64,000 nucleotides of DNA from Actinomycetes bacterium. Its GTDB lineage: Bacteria; Actinomycetota; Thermoleophilia; Solirubrobacterales; JACPNS01. The DNA lies in the NCBI GenBank assembly GCA_023404495.1, contig JAEYBE010000061.1, positions 1-64,000 of the forward strand, written 5' to 3'. Positions within the stretch are counted from its first letter, which is position 1. Each line of letters begins with the position of its first letter. The translations under genes were made by a program, and so were the position numbers. The notes under the pieces were generated by a model, which saw only the letters and a list, made by a program, of their open reading frames with translations, was not told the DNA's origin and ran no database searches. Of this stretch, positions 41,367 to 50,201 are shown one piece after another.

Positions 41367-42815
41367 TCAGCCGCCGTACCCGGTTCGCCCGGATCCGCCA
41401 ACCGTGGCCAGACCGGCATCGGCGAGTTCGGTCGGCGGAATGAAGACCTCGGGGTACCCGTACATCCCGTGGTCGGTGATGTCGAGTCCTTCATCTTCTT
41501 CGCGGGGTTCCACACGGAGTCCTACGGTCGCGCGAATGAAAAGGAACGCCAGGTAGCTCGCCACGAAGACGAATGTCGCGACAATCGCGACTCCGGCGAG
41601 CTGCACGCCGAGCTGTTTGAAGCTTCCGCTGTAGACCAGTCCACCGATGAACTCTCCACCGTTCTGGACACCCACGCCGGCTGCCTCGGCGAACTTCGGC
41701 ACGGCGAAGATGCCGGCCGCGATCGTGCCCCAGATTCCGACCATCCCGTGCGCGGTGATAGCCCCGATCGGATCGTCGAGTTTGTCGTCAATCCAGTTGA
41801 GGCCAAGCACGACGATCGCGCCGCCGATCAGACCGATCGGCACCGCAGCCCACGGCGAGATGTAACCCGACGGGGCAGTGATCGCAACCGCACCGGCGAT
41901 CGCGCCGTTGCCGATCATCGCGATGTTGAAGTCCTTCTCTCCGATGTAGTTGACGATCGTCGCGCCGAGCACTCCGCAGGCGACCGAGATGTTCGTCACC
42001 ACCGCGACCTCGGCGAAGTGGACGCCGAGCGCCTGAAACGTCGAGCCGGCGTTGAAGCCGAACCAGCCGAACCAGAGGATCAGGATGCCAAGGCCGAACA
42101 TCGGCATCGAGTGGCCGGGCATCGGTCGGCTGACGCCGTCGCGGTATTTGCCGCGGCGCGGCCCAAGCAGCAGGACGCCGGCGAGTCCCGCAGCGGCTCC
42201 GGTCACGTGGACCGCTGTGGAGCCTGCGAAATCTTCCATTCCCCACTGTTGCAGGAAGCCTCCGCCGTAGACCCAGTGGGCAGCGACTGGGTAAATCAAG
42301 CCGCACATGATTAGACCGAAAACCAGATAGACCGGGAACTTGATGCGCTCGACCAGGGGGCCCAGCGCGATCATCAGCACGACTGCCGCGAATCCATACT
42401 GGAAAAGGAATTTGGCGTAGATCGAGGCATCCGAACCCGACATCGCCGGGAACGCCGACAGTGGATCGCTGAAGCCGGACAGGAAGAAGCCGCGCGTGCC
42501 GAAGAAATCGCCATCGCCGCCGAATCCGATCGCAAATCCGGTGGCCCAGAAGGCCACGGTGGCGACTGCCGCGCCGAAGACGACCTTCGCCACGATCGAG
42601 CCGGCATTCTTGGCGCGCACAAGGCCGACCTCCAAGGTCGCGAAACCGGCGAGCATGAAGATCACCAAGAAGGCGCAGATCAGCACCCAGAGAGTGTCGA
42701 TCGCGGCGTTGCTTGCGGTATCGCTCTCCGCGGCGAGTGCGCCGGCGGGTGAGAGCAAGAGCGCGGACAGAGCTACGGGCAGCGTCGCCGCCGCACAGAG
42801 TCGGAGCTTGAGCAT
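41367..42815 (-). CDS. amt: Ammonium transporter
   Basis: 482 residues, 11 predicted membrane helices after an N-terminal signal peptide (ATLPVALSALLLSPAGALAAE). Family landmarks are FATLEVGLVRAKNAGSIVAK, the first pore His in STAVHVTGAAAGLAG, the second pore His in AHGMVGIWGTIAAGIF, and FNAGSTFQALG. The cytoplasmic tail (EPREEDEGLDITDHGMYGYPE) is the usual PII-facing segment. The leader contains GGGGGAT close to the ATG and a TACACT -10-like box at 42866-42871 on this strand. glnK follows, giving an amt-glnK operon for ammonium scavenging. Confidence 0.95.
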   Translation of the reverse strand: MLKLRLCAAATLPVALSALLLSPAGALAAESDTASNAAIDTLWVLICAFLVIFMLAGFATLEVGLVRAKNAGSIVAKVVFGAAVATVAFWATGFAIGFGGDGDFFGTRGFFLSGFSDPLSAFPAMSGSDASIYAKFLFQYGFAAVVLMIALGPLVERIKFPVYLVFGLIMCGLIYPVAAHWVYGGGFLQQWGMEDFAGSTAVHVTGAAAGLAGVLLLGPRRGKYRDGVSRPMPGHSMPMFGLGILILWFGWFGFNAGSTFQALGVHFAEVAVVTNISVACGVLGATIVNYIGEKDFNIAMIGNGAIAGAVAITAPSGYISPWAAVPIGLIGGAIVVLGLNWIDDKLDDPIGAITAHGMVGIWGTIAAGIFAVPKFAEAAGVGVQNGGEFIGGLVYSGSFKQLGVQLAGVAIVATFVFVASYLAFLFIRATVGLRVEPREEDEGLDITDHGMYGYPEVFIPPTELADAGLATVGGSGRTGYGG

Positions 42816-42907
42816 GGATCCCCCAAGGATTGGATTGGCCGAGTGAGTGGGTGAACGGCGCGTCGAGTGTACGCCGCCGCGATCGGGAAAAAAGGGATAC
42901 GCGGCGG

Positions 42908-42913
42908 TAGGCT
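42908..42913 (+). promoter_or_regulatory. -10 box of a probable leaderless transcript (hexapeptide acyltransferase)
   Basis: TAGGCT ends 6 nt before the ATG at 42920, with no ribosome-binding site between. Confidence 0.5.
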
Positions 42914-42919
42914 CAGATA

Positions 42920-43636
42920 ATGAGTTCGCTGAATACCTCGCTCGTCAACGGTCTCAAACCCGACCGCCGCGCGCCGAATCTGCTCGTCGGACGCGACGTG
43001 ATAATCGATCCCTCTGCCCGAATCGGAGCGAACGTCGTGATCAATGACGGCGTGCAGGTCGGTCCGGACGTGACGATCAAGCACAACTGCGTGATCGGCG
43101 AGCGCACCTCGCTGGCGGTCGATTCGAAGTCCTTGCCGCAGAGTTTCGCTCCGACGGTCATCGCGGCCGGGGCGACGATCTGCAATGGCGTCGTGGTGTT
43201 CGCGGGAGCGCGAATCGGGCCGGACGTGATCATCGGTGACCAGGCATATGTACGCGAAGACGTCGATCTGTCCGAAGACGTCGTGATCGGCCGCGGCTGC
43301 AACGTTGGCGCGCGCTCTTCAGTCGGGGCTCGCACAAAGGTGCAGGGCAGTTCCTTTGTGTTGCCCGGGATGGTGATCGAGGAAGACGTCTTCGTCGGCG
43401 CGATGGTTTGCGGTGCGACCGACCACTCGATGGGTCAGGTGGAGGAACTCGCTCGCCAGATCGTCACGCTCCGGCGCGGATGCCGGATCGGCTCCTGCGC
43501 AGTTTTGCTTCCCGGGATTGAGGTCGGCGAAGAAGCTCTTGTCGGCGCTGGCGCGGTGGTTCGAGAATCCGTTGCGCCACGCGCCAAGGTTGCTGGCGTC
43601 CCGGCGCGCGTGATCGGCGTCGTTGACGATGTCTGA
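42920..43636 (+). CDS. Hexapeptide-repeat acyltransferase-like protein
   Basis: A 238-residue left-handed beta-helix protein with many hexapeptide turns ([LIV]-G-x4): IIDPSARIGANVVINDGVQVGPDVTIKHNCVIG, VVVFAGARIGPDVIIGDQAYVRED, VVIGRGCNVGARSSVGARTKVQG, and at the end IGSCAVLLPGIEVGEEALVGAGAVVRE with the usual AGVPARVIG finish. It resembles sugar O- or N-acetyltransferases of surface polysaccharide synthesis. No other polysaccharide gene adjoins it, so the substrate is unknown. Confidence 0.87.
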   Translation: MSSLNTSLVNGLKPDRRAPNLLVGRDVIIDPSARIGANVVINDGVQVGPDVTIKHNCVIGERTSLAVDSKSLPQSFAPTVIAAGATICNGVVVFAGARIGPDVIIGDQAYVREDVDLSEDVVIGRGCNVGARSSVGARTKVQGSSFVLPGMVIEEDVFVGAMVCGATDHSMGQVEELARQIVTLRRGCRIGSCAVLLPGIEVGEEALVGAGAVVRESVAPRAKVAGVPARVIGVVDDV

Positions 43637-43674
43637 CTGCTTCGCCTGATTGCGCGCAAGACTGTGGCTCAGTC

Positions 43675-45276
43675 GTGAGCACCGTCGAATTCAACGCCGC
43701 AGCCACCGGGTCTCCCTGGGCGCCTCTGCGAAACCGCATGTTCCGGATCCTCTGGGCCGCCCAGATGGGATCGAACATCGGCGTCTGGATGCAGGTGGTC
43801 GGCGCCCAGTGGTTTCTCGTAGAGACCGCACACAGCTCCGCTCTGGTCGCCTGGGTGCAGACGGCGACGCTGATCCCGGTGCTCTTCTTGGCACTGCCGG
43901 CGGGAGCGCTCGCCGACTCGTACAACCGGCGATCGATCCTGCTCGGCTCGACGATCACATCCACCGTCCTTGCCGCCGTGCTGGCCGTGCTGGCATACAC
44001 CGAGCAGCTCGGCTCTTGGTCGCTGCTGGCGATGCTCTTTCTGCTTGGAGCGGCAAACGCATTCACGCTTCCGGCCTGGCAGGCGATCCAGCCCGAGTTG
44101 GTCCCGCGCAACGAGCTGCCCGCGGCTTCGTCACTGAACGGAGTGACCGTGAACGTGGCGCGCGCTGTCGGACCTGCGCTCGCCGGATTCCTTGTCGCCG
44201 CCAGTGGTCCGGCGCTGGTTTTTGCCCTCAACGCCGCGTCCTTCACGCTCGTGATCGCCGCGCTGCTTGCGTGGAAGCGCCCGCCGCAGAAACAGCTGCT
44301 GCGCGAGCGCATGCTCCCGGCACTGGGGGCGGGTGTCCGCTACACGCGCTTCGGTCGGATCGTGCGGAGAATCCTCTTGCGCGTTGCGCTGTTCGCGATC
44401 CCGGGATCGGCGCTCTGGGCGCTGCTGCCGAGTGTCGCCGCCGATCGGCTGGGGCTCGGCTCATCGGGCTATGGAATCTTGCTGGCTGCGCTCGGCGTCG
44501 GCGCATTGCTTGCGGTCGGCGTCCTGCCGAAGATTCGTGCACGGGTATCGGACAACGTGGTGCTTGCCGCCAGCTCGGTGGCATTTGCAGCCGCGACTGT
44601 CGGCGCTGCGGAGCTTCCGGTCGGCGGCGTCGTCGCGTTGTTGCTCGTCGGCGGGTTTGCCTGGCTCTCGTCGCTGGCGATGCTCAACGCGCTCATGCAG
44701 CTGAGCCTCGCGCAGTGGGTGCGAGGGCGGGGGCTTGCGATCTACTCGCTCGTCTTTCTGGGCGCGCAGGGCGCGGGCGCGTTTGTCTGGGGACTTGCGT
44801 CGAGCTGGCTCGGCCCGGAGGCGTCGCTTCTGATCGCTGCCGCGATGCTGCTGCTGACCGCGCTGAGCGTGATCTGGTGGGGACTCCAACCCAAGACCGC
44901 GAAGCTCGACTTCAGCATGGTGACGATGGAGTACGGCGATCCGGACCGCGTGTTTGAGCCGGCGCAGGCGAATCTGCCGGTCCACATCGCGGTTCAGTAT
45001 CTCGTGCCGGAGCCCAATGAGAACGACTTCGTTGAGGCGATGGGCCGTGTGGAACGGGCGCGCAGGCGCACCGGCGCCTACGAATGGCACCTCAACCGCC
45101 GGGCCGGAAGTGAGAAGGCGGACACCTTCGTCGAAGAGTTCTCGGTCGCTTCATGGGAGGAGTACAAAGCGCAGGTCACCGCCCGCTGGACGGCGGCCGA
45201 CAGCGGCGTACTGGCCGAGGCACTTGATTTGATCGAGGGCGAGCCGCTCGTGCGGCACTACTACCGAGTGATCTGA
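43675..45276 (+). CDS. MFS exporter with C-terminal soluble domain
   Basis: 533 residues. Residues 1-410 form a 12-helix MFS_3-type exporter (enterobactin exporter EntS relatives): ILWAAQMGSNIGVWMQVVGAQWFL, ALPAGALADSYNRRSILL (the MFS signature loop), LPAWQAIQPELVPRNELPAASSLNGVTVNVARAVGPALAGF. Residues about 430-533 (HIAVQYLVPEPNENDFVEAMGRVERARRRTGAYEW to RHYYRVI) form a soluble ferredoxin-like or monooxygenase-type (ABM-like) domain seen in this MFS subfamily. It starts with GTG at 43675. It shares one base with the next small gene. Substrate unknown. Confidence 0.87.
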   Translation: MSTVEFNAAATGSPWAPLRNRMFRILWAAQMGSNIGVWMQVVGAQWFLVETAHSSALVAWVQTATLIPVLFLALPAGALADSYNRRSILLGSTITSTVLAAVLAVLAYTEQLGSWSLLAMLFLLGAANAFTLPAWQAIQPELVPRNELPAASSLNGVTVNVARAVGPALAGFLVAASGPALVFALNAASFTLVIAALLAWKRPPQKQLLRERMLPALGAGVRYTRFGRIVRRILLRVALFAIPGSALWALLPSVAADRLGLGSSGYGILLAALGVGALLAVGVLPKIRARVSDNVVLAASSVAFAAATVGAAELPVGGVVALLLVGGFAWLSSLAMLNALMQLSLAQWVRGRGLAIYSLVFLGAQGAGAFVWGLASSWLGPEASLLIAAAMLLLTALSVIWWGLQPKTAKLDFSMVTMEYGDPDRVFEPAQANLPVHIAVQYLVPEPNENDFVEAMGRVERARRRTGAYEWHLNRRAGSEKADTFVEEFSVASWEEYKAQVTARWTAADSGVLAEALDLIEGEPLVRHYYRVI

Positions 45277-45467
45277 TGCCGCAGCAAGACGAAGGACCGA
45301 AGTCCAACCTCAAGCCCTGGGTGGCGCCGCTCGCCGTGGGCTCTGTCGCGGTGATAGTCCTCGGGCTGCTAGCGGCGTACGCCAATCTGACGGTCGGCGC
45401 GCTGATCGCGCTGGTCGGCCTGCTCGGCGTTCTGGTGGTCGCATACCAAGCCGCGCGCGCCGACTGA
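45276..45467 (+). CDS. Small two-helix membrane protein
   Basis: A 63-residue protein: a charged start MPQQDEGPKSNLKPW, then two hydrophobic stretches, VAPLAVGSVAVIVLGLLAAYANL and VGALIALVGLLGVLVVAYQAA. Its ATG shares a base with the MFS stop (TGATG), so it is almost certainly translated with the exporter and may be an accessory subunit. No family recognised. Confidence 0.7.
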   Translation: MPQQDEGPKSNLKPWVAPLAVGSVAVIVLGLLAAYANLTVGALIALVGLLGVLVVAYQAARAD

Positions 45468-45470
45468 GCG

Positions 45471-45499
45471 CCAGAGATCTCTGGCCCAAAAGGCCAGAG
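45471..45499 (+). terminator. Two overlapping, mutually exclusive hairpins between the MFS operon and hisIE
   Basis: CCAGAG-AT-CTCTGG (45471-45484) and CTCTGGCC-CAAAA-GGCCAGAG (45479-45499) share the CTCTGG arm, so only one can form at a time. The second, with an 8-bp stem, is the more stable and probably ends the exporter operon. No T tract follows. Confidence 0.55.
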
Positions 45500-45520
45500 G
45501 TGGTTGATTCTGTTACTCGT

Positions 45521-45549
45521 TTGTTGCAGGGTGGCCCGGCACCTAGAAT
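45521..45549 (+). promoter_or_regulatory. Promoter of the hisIE-trp operon, leaderless
   Basis: TTGTTG (45521-45526), a 17-bp spacer, and TAGAAT (45544-45549), which ends 7 nt before the ATG at 45557. The layout predicts a leaderless mRNA, so a trp leader peptide or RNA attenuator cannot precede this operon. Confidence 0.7.
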
Positions 45550-45556
45550 CACGCAG

Positions 45557-46162
45557 ATGGCCGAGCTCAAGTTTGACTCCGACGGGCTGATCGCCTGCAT
45601 CGTTCAGGACGCCGATTCCGGCGCCGTGCTGACGCTCGCCTACATGAACGAGGAGTCGCTGGAAAAGACCAAAGAAACCGGGGAGACCTGGTTCTACAGC
45701 CGCTCGCGCGGCGAGCTCTGGCACAAGGGAGAGACCTCCGGCAACATCCAGAAGGTGCGCGAACTGCGTTACGACTGCGACGGCGACGCGATCCTCGCGC
45801 TCGTCGACCCGGCGGGTCCGGCCTGCCACACGGGCGAGACAACGTGCTTCTATCGCGGGATCGAGGGCGAGCCCCAGCTCCAGCGCTTCGAGGCGCCGGG
45901 CGAGCTCAAGACAACCCTCACGGCGCGCAGCGCCGAGATGCCCGAGGGGTCATACACGACCCAGCTGCTCTCAGATCCACCGTTCATCGCCGAAAAGGTG
46001 CTCGAAGAAGCGGAAGAGGTCACTCGTGCCGCGCGCGAGGAGACCGATGACCGAGTTGCCAACGAGGCCGCAGATGTGCTCTACCACCTGGCCGTGCTGA
46101 TGACCCAGCGCGGCCTCTCACTGCAGGACGCGTTCGAGATCCTCAACGAGCGCGCACGCTGA
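45557..46162 (+). CDS. hisIE: Bifunctional phosphoribosyl-AMP cyclohydrolase / phosphoribosyl-ATP pyrophosphatase
   Basis: Second and third steps of histidine synthesis in one chain. 201 residues. The HisI part (1-110) has VLTLAYMNEESLEKT, TWFYSRSRGELWHKGETSG and the metal cysteines in RYDCDGDAIL and GPACHTGETTCFYR. The HisE part (about 115-200) has GSYTTQLLSDPPFIAEKVLEEAEEV and NEAADVLYHLAVLMTQRG. The ATG at 45557 gives the standard MAELKFDSDGLI start. Its stop shares one base with trpE, so histidine and tryptophan synthesis are physically linked here; both draw on PRPP. Confidence 0.95.
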   Translation: MAELKFDSDGLIACIVQDADSGAVLTLAYMNEESLEKTKETGETWFYSRSRGELWHKGETSGNIQKVRELRYDCDGDAILALVDPAGPACHTGETTCFYRGIEGEPQLQRFEAPGELKTTLTARSAEMPEGSYTTQLLSDPPFIAEKVLEEAEEVTRAAREETDDRVANEAADVLYHLAVLMTQRGLSLQDAFEILNERAR

Positions 46163-47643
46163 TGGCCCAGCCGAGCCTCGAGAAGGTACGCGCGCTGGCC
46201 GCGTCGGGCGCCACCGTGATCCCGCTGATCGAATCCTTCATCGAGGACGTCGAGACGCCGGTCTCGGCGTTTCTCAAATTGCGCGGCGACGGACCGGCGT
46301 TCCTGCTCGAGTCCGCAGAGCAAGGAAACCGTTTTGGCCGCTGGTCGTTCATCGGCCTGCGGCCGCGCGCGCTGATCACGCTGAAGGACGGTCAGATGAA
46401 GATCGACGGGACCGCTGTCGACTTCGATGACCCGTACCGCGCAGTCGCGGCCGATCTGGCGAAGTACGTCCCCGCCGACTTGCCCGAACTGGAGCTGCCG
46501 CCCTTCACCGGGGGCGCCCTGGGATTGTTCGGCTACGACCTCGTGCGCTACGTCGAGCCGGTGCTCGGCGAGCCCAACCCAGACCCCGTCGGATTGCCCG
46601 ACCTCGCGCTCACAATCACGGGCGCGCTGGTCGCTTTCGACCACTTCAAGCACCGCCTGACGCTGATCGCAAACATCTTTCTCGACGACGGCGAGGCGAT
46701 CGAGGACGCCTACGCCCGAGCCGAACAGACCCTCGCCGAGATCCGCGACCGCCTGCGCGGCCCGGTCCCGCAGCCCGAGCGCAGCGGCACCATCGAAATG
46801 CCAGATTTCAGCTCAAACATCGGCGACGACGGGTACGCGGCGGCCGTTGAGAGCGTGCGCGAGTACGTCCGCGCCGGCGACGCCTACCAGGTGGTTCCCA
46901 GCCAGCGTTGGAGTGGCGAGTGTCCGGTCGATCCGTTCAGCATCTACCGCGGGATCCGCGCGATCAATCCCTCGCCCTACATGTACTTCCTCGAGTTCGA
47001 GGACTTCCACATCGCCGGCGCGTCGCCGGAGCCGCTCGTGAAGGTGACCGGCCGCAAGGCCGAGTACCGCCCGATCGCCGGTACGCGACCACGCGCCGAG
47101 GACCCCGCAGCCGACGCCGAGCTCGCAAAGGATCTGCTCGCCGACGAGAAGGAGATCGCCGAGCACGTGATGCTCGTTGACCTCGGACGCAACGATCTCG
47201 GACAGGTCTGCGAATTCGGTTCGGTCAAGGTCGAAGACCTGATGCGGGTCGAGACGTTCAGCCACGTGCTGCACATCGTCAGCCAGATCGGCGGCACGCT
47301 GCGTGAAGGCGAGTCGGCGATCGAGCTGCTCAGGAGCTGCCTGCCGGCGGGGACGCTCTCCGGTGCGCCGAAGGTTCGCGCGATGGAGATCATCGATGAG
47401 CTCGAACCGCACAAGCGCGGCGCCTACGGCGGGGCTGTCGGGTACATCGATTTCGGCGGCAACCTGGACACCTGCATTGTGATCCGCACGGTCGTGATCA
47501 AGGACGGCGTGGCGCACGTCCAGGCCGGCGGCGGTATCGTCGCCGACTCCGATGCGGCGACCGAAGTCGCCGAGACCCACGCCAAGTCACGGGCGGTCTT
47601 CAACGCGATCGAGCTGGCGGCCGCCCAGGAGGAGTGGGAATGA
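46162..47643 (+). CDS. trpE: Anthranilate synthase component I
   Basis: Makes anthranilate from chorismate. 493 residues. N-terminal part with the Trp-binding-type LLES motif (PAFLLESAEQGNRFGRWSFIG), catalytic part with RAINPSPYMYFLEF, IAGASPEPLVKV, RPIAGTRPRAEDP, and LMRVETFSHVLHIVSQIGG, then AGTLSGAPKVRAMEIIDELEPHKRGAYGGAVGYIDFGGN. The LLES context suggests feedback inhibition by tryptophan. Follows hisIE (1-bp overlap) and overlaps trpG by 4 bp. Confidence 0.96.
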   Translation: MAQPSLEKVRALAASGATVIPLIESFIEDVETPVSAFLKLRGDGPAFLLESAEQGNRFGRWSFIGLRPRALITLKDGQMKIDGTAVDFDDPYRAVAADLAKYVPADLPELELPPFTGGALGLFGYDLVRYVEPVLGEPNPDPVGLPDLALTITGALVAFDHFKHRLTLIANIFLDDGEAIEDAYARAEQTLAEIRDRLRGPVPQPERSGTIEMPDFSSNIGDDGYAAAVESVREYVRAGDAYQVVPSQRWSGECPVDPFSIYRGIRAINPSPYMYFLEFEDFHIAGASPEPLVKVTGRKAEYRPIAGTRPRAEDPAADAELAKDLLADEKEIAEHVMLVDLGRNDLGQVCEFGSVKVEDLMRVETFSHVLHIVSQIGGTLREGESAIELLRSCLPAGTLSGAPKVRAMEIIDELEPHKRGAYGGAVGYIDFGGNLDTCIVIRTVVIKDGVAHVQAGGGIVADSDAATEVAETHAKSRAVFNAIELAAAQEEWE

Positions 47644-48212
47644 AGGTTCTGATCGTCGACAACTACGACTCCTTCACGTACAACCTCGTCCAATATCTGG
47701 GGGAGTTGGGCGCCGAAGTCGAGGTCGTGCGAAACGATGCCGAGACAGTCGAGGAACTGCGCGCGCGCAAGCCCGATCGCGTCGTCGTCTCGCCGGGGCC
47801 CTGCACTCCCAACGAGGCCGGCGTATCGCTCGAAGCGATCAAGGTGTTTGCCGAGGCCGGCACGCCGGTGCTGGGCGTCTGCCTCGGGCACCAAGCGCTC
47901 GGACAAGTTTTCGGCGGCCGGGTTGTGCGCGGAGCCCCGACGCACGGCAAGACCGCGCTCGTAGACCACGACGGCGGGACGATCTATGAGGGCGTCGAGT
48001 CGCCGATCGAAGTCGCGCGCTACCACTCGCTCGTCGTCGAACGCGAGAGCCTGCCCGATGTGCTCGAAGTCAGCGCGACTACGCGGGCGCCGGAGGGCGA
48101 GATCATCATGGGCCTACGCCACCGGGACCTGCCGGCCGAAGGCGTGCAGTTTCACCCGGAGTCGATCCTCACCGGCAGCGGTCTGTCACTGCTGGCAAAC
48201 TTCCTCAAATGA
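47640..48212 (+). CDS. trpG: Anthranilate synthase component II (glutamine amidotransferase)
   Basis: Supplies ammonia from glutamine to TrpE. 190 residues with the class I amidotransferase triad: Cys in LGVCLGHQALGQVFGG, and His/Glu in GVQFHPESILTGSG. The ATG at 47640 has a strong AGGAGGAG 5 nt upstream; a GTG at 47634 lies inside that sequence and is unlikely. It overlaps trpE and trpD by 4 bp each. Confidence 0.96.
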   Translation: MKVLIVDNYDSFTYNLVQYLGELGAEVEVVRNDAETVEELRARKPDRVVVSPGPCTPNEAGVSLEAIKVFAEAGTPVLGVCLGHQALGQVFGGRVVRGAPTHGKTALVDHDGGTIYEGVESPIEVARYHSLVVERESLPDVLEVSATTRAPEGEIIMGLRHRDLPAEGVQFHPESILTGSGLSLLANFLK

Positions 48213-49267
48213 CCGACCAGCCGCTCGTCCCGAACCCCACGCTCACCGACGCGATCGACCGCGCGGCTTCCGGCGAGGACCTGACGACGCAGACCACGGC
48301 GGCGGTGCTCGACGAGATCATGTCGGGCAATGTCGGCGAGGCGCAGACAGCCGCTTTCCTGATCGCGCTGCGCTCTAAGGGCGAGACGGCCGCTGAACTC
48401 GCCGGGCTCGCGCGATCGATGCGCAGCCATGCCTTGCCCGTGAACACCGGCCGTGACGATCTCGTCGACACCGCAGGCACCGGCGGCGGCACCCCAACCT
48501 TCAACGTCTCGACCACCGCCGCATTCGTCGCCTGCGGCGCCGGCTGCGCGATCGCCAAGCACGGCAACCGTTCAGCCACCAGCAAGAGCGGCAGCGCCGA
48601 TCTGCTCGAGGCGCTCGGTGCGGCGATCGAACTCGACCCGGAGTCCGTCGCGGCGCTGATCGACGAGATCGGCTTCGGCTTCATGTTCGCGCCCAAGTAC
48701 CACGCCGCGACCCGCTACGTGGTGCCGGTGCGCAAGGCGCTGGCCGTTCGGACAGCATTCAACTTTCTCGGCCCGCTCACCAACCCGGCCGGCGCGAGCC
48801 ACCAGCTGATCGGGGTCTCCGATCCGAACTTCCAGGACGTGCTGGCGCAGGCGCTCGCCGAGCTCGGCACCGAGCACTCGATGGTCGTGCACGGGATGGA
48901 CCGCTTGGATGAGCTCTCGGCCACCCACGCCACGCGCGTGACCGAGATTCGCGGCAGCGAGATCGTCTCGCACGAGGTGACGCCGGAGGACCTCGGGCTT
49001 GAAACGGTCGAGCCCGGTCGCTTTTCCGCCGGCACGCCGCAGGAGAATGCGGCGACCACGCGCGCGATCCTGACCGGCGCCGACGGCCCGGACCGCACGC
49101 TGGCGGTGATCAACGCGGCTGCAGCGATCTACGTCGGCGGCAAGGCCGAATCTCTGGCCGAGGGCGTGCAACTGGCCACGCAATCGATTGACAACGGTGC
49201 CGCGCATGACAAACTTGAACAGTTCGTCGAGCGGTCGCAGATACTGGCGGGGCAGGGGAACCCTTAA
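48209..49267 (+). CDS. trpD: Anthranilate phosphoribosyltransferase
   Basis: Adds phosphoribose from PRPP to anthranilate. 352 residues with the PRPP loop DTAGTGGGTPTFNVST, KHGNRSATSKSGSADLLEALG, and FGFMFAPKYHAATRYVVPVRKALAVRTAFNFLGPLTNPAG, all diagnostic. ATG at 48209 overlaps the trpG stop by 4 bp. trpC follows after 6 bp. Confidence 0.96.
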   Translation: MTDQPLVPNPTLTDAIDRAASGEDLTTQTTAAVLDEIMSGNVGEAQTAAFLIALRSKGETAAELAGLARSMRSHALPVNTGRDDLVDTAGTGGGTPTFNVSTTAAFVACGAGCAIAKHGNRSATSKSGSADLLEALGAAIELDPESVAALIDEIGFGFMFAPKYHAATRYVVPVRKALAVRTAFNFLGPLTNPAGASHQLIGVSDPNFQDVLAQALAELGTEHSMVVHGMDRLDELSATHATRVTEIRGSEIVSHEVTPEDLGLETVEPGRFSAGTPQENAATTRAILTGADGPDRTLAVINAAAAIYVGGKAESLAEGVQLATQSIDNGAAHDKLEQFVERSQILAGQGNP

Positions 49268-49273
49268 ACGCAC

Positions 49274-50065
49274 TTGGGCAGCAGAATCGAAAATCTGATT
49301 TCGGCCACTCGCGACGAGGTCGAGACTCGCAAGAACACGGTGCCGGTAGCCGAACTCGAGAAGCTGATCGCTGCCTCGAGCCGCGAGGGCAAGCCGTTCA
49401 ACGAGGCGCTCGTGCGCCCCGGCCTCTCGGTGATCGCCGAGCACAAGCGGCGCTCGCCGAGCGCCGGCGAGATCCGCGCCGGCAGCACGGTCACCGAGAT
49501 TGTTCAGGCCTACGAGCGGGGCGGCGCCGCCGCGCTCTCCGTCCTGACGGATCCATTCCACTTCGGAGGCTCACTCGAGGATCTCGACGAGGCCCGCGTG
49601 GCCAGCGGACTGCCGATCCTCTCGAAGAACTTCCACATCGACCCGTATCAGCTCTACGAATCGGCCGCGCACGGCGCCGACGCGATTCTGATCGTCGTTG
49701 CCTCGGTCAGCGAGCGCCGGCTTCGCCAGCTCTACGAGGAAGCGCGGGCACTCGATCTCGACGCGCTGGTCGAAGTGCACAACGAGCAGGAGCTCGAGCA
49801 GGCGCTTGAGATTGAGGCCGACGTGATCGGCATCAACAACCGCGACCTTGCAACCTTCGAAATCGACGTGGAAACGACCTTCGAGCTGATGGCGGACATC
49901 CCGACCGGGATCACGATCGTCGCCGAATCCGGAATCTCCAACCTCGGGCAGATCGAACGGCTCGAAGACGCCGGCGTGGACGCCGTGCTGATCGGCCAGG
50001 CGCTGATGAGTTCTCCCGACGTCGAAGAAGCCTGCCGCGCATTCACTCGAATCGACGAAGAGTGA
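49274..50065 (+). CDS. trpC: Indole-3-glycerol phosphate synthase
   Basis: Closes the indole ring. 263 residues, TIM barrel: VIAEHKRRSPSAGEI (catalytic Lys), ALSVLTDPFHFGGSLEDL, LSKNFHIDPYQLYESAAHGADAILIV, VEVHNEQELEQAL, IGINNRDLATFEID and VAESGIS. It starts with TTG at 49274, 6 bp after trpD. The operon is then broken: 136 bp of non-coding sequence with inverted repeats, followed by an htrA protease gene, before trpF. Confidence 0.95.
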   Translation: MGSRIENLISATRDEVETRKNTVPVAELEKLIAASSREGKPFNEALVRPGLSVIAEHKRRSPSAGEIRAGSTVTEIVQAYERGGAAALSVLTDPFHFGGSLEDLDEARVASGLPILSKNFHIDPYQLYESAAHGADAILIVVASVSERRLRQLYEEARALDLDALVEVHNEQELEQALEIEADVIGINNRDLATFEIDVETTFELMADIPTGITIVAESGISNLGQIERLEDAGVDAVLIGQALMSSPDVEEACRAFTRIDEE

Positions 50066-50075
50066 ACAAGTCTCA

Positions 50076-50092
50076 GAATTCTCCGAGAATTC
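50076..50092. promoter_or_regulatory. Inverted repeat upstream of htrA
   Basis: GAATTCTC-C-GAGAATTC is a perfect 8-bp dyad 10 bp after the trpC stop. TTGACC (50103-50108) and the palindrome GGCTTAAGCC (50111-50120) follow, but no clear -10 sits at the right distance. Could be an operator of a stress promoter for htrA, or a terminator for trpC; the sequence does not decide. Confidence 0.45.
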
Positions 50093-50201
50093 GCGCAAAA
50101 AATTGACCTTGGCTTAAGCCCGCTTTGGCGCTGCGGCAACGCTCGCACCGGGCGTCGCGAAACGGTGTTCAATTGCCGATGCCCCTGCTAAACAGAAGGA
50201 C

